Assembly: GCA_002342225.1 (NCBI GenBank)
Contig: DDPO01000042.1
Coordinates: 32,628-48,259 of the forward strand
Source of the DNA: Bdellovibrionaceae bacterium UBA2466
GTDB lineage: Bacteria; Bdellovibrionota; FAC87; UBA2466
Reading direction: 5' to 3'
DNA: 15,632 nt
Shown: piece by piece, positions 13,749-15,632 of the stretch
Layout of the letters: the number at the start of each line of letters is the position of its first letter
Numbering within the stretch: the stretch's first letter is position 1
Made by a program: the position numbers and the translations under genes
Notes under the pieces: generated by a model
What the model saw: only the letters and a program-made list of their open reading frames with translations
The model's database searches: none
Told to the model about the DNA's origin: nothing

Positions 13749-14924
13749 ATGAAACACCTTGTCGAACAACTGGTATTTAAGCTCGCTGTTTGGTCGTCTC
13801 GATGGTTGAAAAAGCACTCCCAAAATAAATGGGAAAAGTTCTCAATTGGCATCGATAAAAATAGACCTCTCACCCTAGGTCGGAACAATTCAAGCGTTTA
13901 TAAAGCAAATAATGAGACGAGGCTGGAAAGCATTGTAAATAGTGGGTTTGCGGGTGACTTGGGGCGACAGATAAATCCTTCGGTTTCGTTGCCATTGTGG
14001 GCACGAGAAATTCCCACGTTTTTAGCTAATCAATTGAGTGACCATACGCGGCGTTCGTACGAAACCGATCTCAAACAGTTCTTTCAATTTTTAGAGGGGC
14101 GAATAAGCGCTCGAGAAATAGAATCTTTAAGGCCCGATCACATCATTCTATTTAGAAAATACCTAGAAGAAGGCCGTTTAAACGGAAAAATCATGGAGAA
14201 GGCTACGGTGAATCGAAAGTTGGCCGTAGTGAAGAGCTTTTTGAATTGGCTCAAAGTTAATCAGGTCATTCGAGATAATCCAGCTCAACTAGTAAAAGGC
14301 TTCCCTCAGAGTCAGGAGTCGGCCCTTAAAGGATTGTCTGATGATGAAGCAAGAAAGCTTTTGAGTCTTCCTAGGAGGAATAGTCGAGCTGGAGCACTTC
14401 ACTCAGCTGTTCTTCACGTTCTTTTGTATCTAGGTCTTCGAAAAAGTGAACTCTTAGGGCTTAAGATGGGAGATTTAACGGAAGAACGGGGGGTTCCTGT
14501 CATCAAAGTAAGAGGGAAGGGACATCGGGTGAGAATCCTTCCTATCACTTATCAAGTCAAAGCAGCTTTAGAGCATTATTTCTTCGCGTGTCGGCGAGAT
14601 AAGGCTCAGCATGAAGAGCCACTTTTTACGCCGACAAAAAACCCAGTTTCTGGGCAGCTATTAAAGAAAATGCATCCACACGCAATTACTTACATCGTCG
14701 TTCACTACGCCAAGAAAGCCGGAATCTTAAAAAAGATCTCTCCCCATTCTTGTCGAGCGACATGTATTTCAAATGCGTTAGATAGAAAGGCCACTCAGAG
14801 ATCGGTTCAGCATTTGGCGGGGTGGTCTACACCGCTCATGATTCAGCGATACGACAAACGGCGTGAGGATCTTAAAAACTCTGCAGCTTTCTTGGTTGAT
14901 TATGGAGATGAAGTATGGGGCTAA
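13749..14924 (+). CDS. Tyrosine recombinase (XerC/XerD/integrase family)
   Basis: This 391-residue enzyme cuts and rejoins DNA through a 3'-phosphotyrosine intermediate. A SAM-like core-binding domain lies at about residues 82-170 (WAREIPTFLANQLSDHTRRS then YETDLKQFFQFL). The catalytic domain follows: R231 (LYLGLRKSELLGL), K257 (VRGKGHR), H333 and R336 (SPHSCRAT), W359 (HLAGWST) in place of the usual second His, as in Cre, and nucleophile Y368 (MIQRYDKR). All other catalytic residues are present, so it should be active. About 80 extra N-terminal residues, longer than XerC/D (about 300), have no recognised domain. A downstream start cannot be excluded, because the ATG lacks a clear ribosome site. 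A dif-like inverted repeat lies 43 bp upstream. The gene overlaps the next gene by 10 bp. It could be a one-protein Xer system or a mobile-element integrase. Confidence 0.92.
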   Translation: MKHLVEQLVFKLAVWSSRWLKKHSQNKWEKFSIGIDKNRPLTLGRNNSSVYKANNETRLESIVNSGFAGDLGRQINPSVSLPLWAREIPTFLANQLSDHTRRSYETDLKQFFQFLEGRISAREIESLRPDHIILFRKYLEEGRLNGKIMEKATVNRKLAVVKSFLNWLKVNQVIRDNPAQLVKGFPQSQESALKGLSDDEARKLLSLPRRNSRAGALHSAVLHVLLYLGLRKSELLGLKMGDLTEERGVPVIKVRGKGHRVRILPITYQVKAALEHYFFACRRDKAQHEEPLFTPTKNPVSGQLLKKMHPHAITYIVVHYAKKAGILKKISPHSCRATCISNALDRKATQRSVQHLAGWSTPLMIQRYDKRREDLKNSAAFLVDYGDEVWG

Positions 14925-15632
14925 AAGGTTTTGTATTTATTTTTGCTGTTGGCCTGGTTGCTTTGTTTGTCGGAAGTGTAAGACTGGATTTTAAACCAGC
15001 CCCTTTTGGTGGATTACAAGGGACTCTCAATGATCAATTTAATTACATATCAGTTGCAAAAAACTTGATATTTAATGGGAGTTTTGAGAGCAACTCAATC
15101 CTTCCATCAGTACTATCTCAGGATGTTAAAACTAATATTTTATATGTTCCAGGCCCTTTTTATGTCTTGGCGCTTTGTTTTTATTTTTTTGGCCTTAATT
15201 TTTTTAGTTTAATTTTACCCAGCGCCGCAGGATACATTTTGATTCTGATATCAGTTTATTTTATCTGTCTCAAGTTGTTCAACTTGAAGATTGGAATTAT
15301 TGCGTCCTTTGTAGTTGCGATATTCCCTTACTTCTTGTTCTATAGCCTCACATCAATGATTGAAATGGAGGTTGTTAGCTCAACCCTCATCTCATTTTTA
15401 CTCGTACTGTATTGCCCAAAAAATTGTAGGCTTCTCGTAGCTCCGCTTTTGGCCATGTTACCTGTTTGTTTCAGAGAAACGTCAATTGTTGTGATTTTTC
15501 CTATGGCTTCAGTGATTTGGAGGGACTCAAGTGGATCCAAAAAAATCAGAGATACAGTCATTTTTCTAATTTTATCTATTATTTTCTTTATTTTAATCAT
15601 TAAGGGGCCGTTGGGGGGGCGCCCAAGTTTAC
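14915..15632 (+). CDS. GT-C-type membrane glycosyltransferase (ArnT/PMT-like), 3' end missing
   Basis: An open frame begins at the ATG at 14915, inside the end of the recombinase gene, and runs to the right edge (239 residues visible, no stop). GGAG at 14904-14907 gives a good ribosome site. A first membrane segment (KGFVFIFAVGLVALFVGSV) is followed by an Asp-containing loop (NDQFNYISVAKNLIFNGSF) that resembles the D-x(n)-Y-x(3)-A-x(n)-G motif of the first external loop in PMT/ArnT-like enzymes. Then come VPGPFYVLALCFYFFGLNFF and several further hydrophobic helices, one ending in PVCFRETS. The family uses lipid-linked sugars at the outer face of the inner membrane to modify lipid A, proteins or polysaccharide. 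The sequence is richer in A+T, by eye, than the flagellar genes, which may indicate a different origin. The acceptor is unknown. Confidence 0.72.
   Translation, partial: MGLKGFVFIFAVGLVALFVGSVRLDFKPAPFGGLQGTLNDQFNYISVAKNLIFNGSFESNSILPSVLSQDVKTNILYVPGPFYVLALCFYFFGLNFFSLILPSAAGYILILISVYFICLKLFNLKIGIIASFVVAIFPYFLFYSLTSMIEMEVVSSTLISFLLVLYCPKNCRLLVAPLLAMLPVCFRETSIVVIFPMASVIWRDSSGSKKIRDTVIFLILSIIFFILIIKGPLGGRPSL

Noticed and set aside
15340..15600. 86-residue open frame on the minus strand
   Set aside because: It lies opposite the glycosyltransferase frame, which has clear membrane segments and a ribosome site. The minus frame has no recognisable features.
1..15632. tRNA, rRNA, CRISPR arrays and insertion sequences
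   Set aside because: No cloverleaf-like sequence, no regularly spaced repeats and no transposase-like protein were seen on reading both strands.

Overview
This window is the downstream half of a bacterial flagellar rod, ring and hook operon. It is followed by a flagellin-checkpoint pair, a minus-strand envelope operon, and a mixed accessory segment with a tyrosine recombinase. Gene content and order (flgF/G-type rod gene, flgG, flgA, flgH, flgI, one-domain flgJ, flgM, flgN, flgK, flgL, csrA, fliW) suggest a Gram-negative with L and P rings, so an outer membrane. FliW with a FliW-type CsrA, instead of the enterobacterial arrangement, points to a delta-proteobacterium-like lineage. Bdellovibrionota is my best guess, but no marker gene here proves it.

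Layout. Positions 1-7270 (+) carry a tightly packed operon. It starts with the 3' end of a rod gene and runs through flgG, flgA, flgH, flgI, flgJ, flgM, flgN, flgK and flgL, with stop/start overlaps at flgH-flgI, flgI-flgJ and flgN-flgK. Positions 7271-7388 hold a probable terminator and a good sigma-28-like promoter. Positions 7389-8214 (+) carry csrA and fliW. Positions 8223-11869 (-) are a convergent three-gene operon, transcribed right to left: a Wzz/BY-kinase exopolysaccharide co-polymerase, an outer-membrane beta-barrel protein, and a secreted lytic transglycosylase. Positions 12115-13132 (+) carry a small GGQ-motif release-factor-like protein and a membrane-anchored coiled-coil protein. 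Positions 13137-13649 (-) carry a lipoprotein. From 13749 (+) there is a 391-residue tyrosine recombinase whose last codons overlap a multi-membrane-span GT-C-type glycosyltransferase, which runs off the right edge.

How the parts work together. The left block builds the distal rod (FlgG), the P and L rings (FlgI, FlgH, with chaperone FlgA), the rod-assembly factor (FlgJ) and the hook-filament junction (FlgK, FlgL, with chaperone FlgN). FlgM is the anti-sigma-28 checkpoint. CsrA and FliW form the second checkpoint, coupling flagellin export to translation. Two sequence signals suggest that the checkpoints are wired together: a sigma-28-like promoter ahead of csrA-fliW, and a small hairpin that puts the fliW Shine-Dalgarno GGA in its loop, the classic shape of a CsrA target.

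The most notable unexplained signal is a 34-bp imperfect inverted repeat (14-6-14, 12 of 14 positions matching) at 13672-13705, 43 bp upstream of the recombinase start. Its inner ATAA-6 bp-TTAT core looks like a dif/Xer recombination site. One-recombinase systems such as XerS/difSL and XerH/difH are known to keep their site next to the recombinase gene, so this may be a recombinase with its own site. This is inference from sequence alone.
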